A DNA stretch of 64,000 bases. Source: Epiperipatus broadwayi. Its lineage: Eukaryota; Onychophora; Udeonychophora; Euonychophora; Peripatidae. Shown in pieces: positions 63,470-64,000 of this stretch (positions are counted from its first letter, which is position 1; each line of letters opens with the position of its first letter). The notes below the pieces were generated by a model. It saw nothing but the letters and a program-made list of their open reading frames with translations. It was not told the origin of the DNA and made no database searches. The stretch lies in NCBI GenBank assembly GCA_028023455.1, contig JAQFVV010012405.1, forward strand, positions 11,448,423 through 11,512,422, in the 5' to 3' direction. Position numbers and translations under genes: made by a program.

Positions 63470-64000
63470 CTATAATTTTGAATGCTGTTGTAAAATAGAC
63501 CAAGTGGCTATGTACATCTTTTGGGATACAATTTTTTCATTCCTTAAGCGAAGATGTTCCATTTTGTTCCAGAATGTGTTTAGTTGTCTTCTTGGATTAT
63601 TGTTGTACACCAAGTGAAAATAATATAAAAGTACTTGCTCGAATATGTGGGTAGTTACCCTTAACAAATGATTGTAAAAGTGTTAAAATGTCACAATTTC
63701 TTTCTTTGTACAATGATGGTATGATGAATGAATATTATCAAATACAGGGCAGGTAAAAAAAATGTTCTTGTGTCTCAGTTTCTCTATGACATAACCAGCA
63801 TATGTCTTCTGTATTTATGTAATGCCTTCTATAACTACAAAAGTGTAATGTCAGCAGTGCTTCAAAATTTAATTTGAGTAGAAAATCATAATATTTGGGT
63901 TCTAATGACCAGAATTTAAATTTTCGGGTTAGTTGTCTATTGTTAATATTTAAAATTGGTCTTTTATCATTTAGGGGAGAGCAACTTATCTGGTATACAT
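63470..64000 (-). pseudogene. Non-LTR retrotransposon reverse transcriptase, C-terminal zinc-finger part (cut by window edge)
   Basis: From the right edge the minus strand reads an open frame to a TGA at 63738-63740, with ILNINNRQLTRKFKFWSLEP and then the cysteine motif DICWLCHRETETQEHFFYLPC. The pattern C-x2-C...H-x4/5-C, with the ET..H spacing, is the C-terminal zinc-binding motif of many non-LTR reverse transcriptases. After that point the homologous text continues in another frame (63470-63667: MEHLRLRNEKIVSQKMYIAT) to a stop at 63470. So there is at least one frameshift. The polymerase domain would lie beyond 64000. Not the family of the 12.6- and 42.7-kb copies. Confidence 0.75.

Overview
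The window is strongly AT-rich eukaryotic DNA, almost certainly from an invertebrate animal. The evidence is Penelope-like elements, animal-type non-LTR retrotransposon tails, tRNA-derived SINE-like units, an LTR retrotransposon with a gag remnant, and many long (TA)n tracts. I cannot name the species. I found no host gene that I would defend: every recognisable coding stretch belongs to a mobile element, and most are broken. There are no rRNA genes, no complete tRNA gene and no CRISPR array.

Layout. 0-4 kb: a perfect 153-bp hairpin, a Penelope tail, a SINE-like unit and a 100-bp (TA)n tract. 4.2-5.8 kb: an LTR-like unit (minus strand) abutting 31 nt that match the 3' end of tRNA-Glu including CCA. 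5.9-7.8 kb: foldback elements. 8.6-11.0 kb: a head-to-head pair of Penelope-like elements. 12.6 kb and 42.7 kb: two 5'-truncated non-LTR retrotransposon C-termini with GAT-repeat tails. 13.7-14.5 kb and 43.2-43.7 kb: head-to-head SINE pairs. 16.8-19.9 kb: a non-coding inverted repeat of about 3 kb. 23.2-32.1 kb: a gag-only LTR retrotransposon whose 3' LTR is fused to an inverted LTR. 32.4-35.8 kb: a unit of about 3.5 kb with TGTAACCAT...ATGGTTACA ends and tandem stem-loops. 35.9-39.6 kb: Penelope-like copies of two families. 43.7-58.7 kb: mostly featureless AT-rich DNA with an inverted Penelope 3' end (49.1 kb) and a decayed Penelope endonuclease (52.9 kb). The right edge (63.4-64 kb) holds the C-terminus of another non-LTR reverse transcriptase on the minus strand.

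The theme is how repeats are arranged. Penelope-like elements, LTR elements, SINEs and anonymous foldbacks all occur as inverted, usually head-to-head, pairs, and many are bounded by (TA)n tracts often edged with GTTACA/TGTAAC. Either (TA)n tracts are a shared landing and rearrangement site, or one snap-back process makes palindromes from every repeat class. This is the most interesting signal in the window. The arrangement is read directly from sequence; the mechanism is inference.
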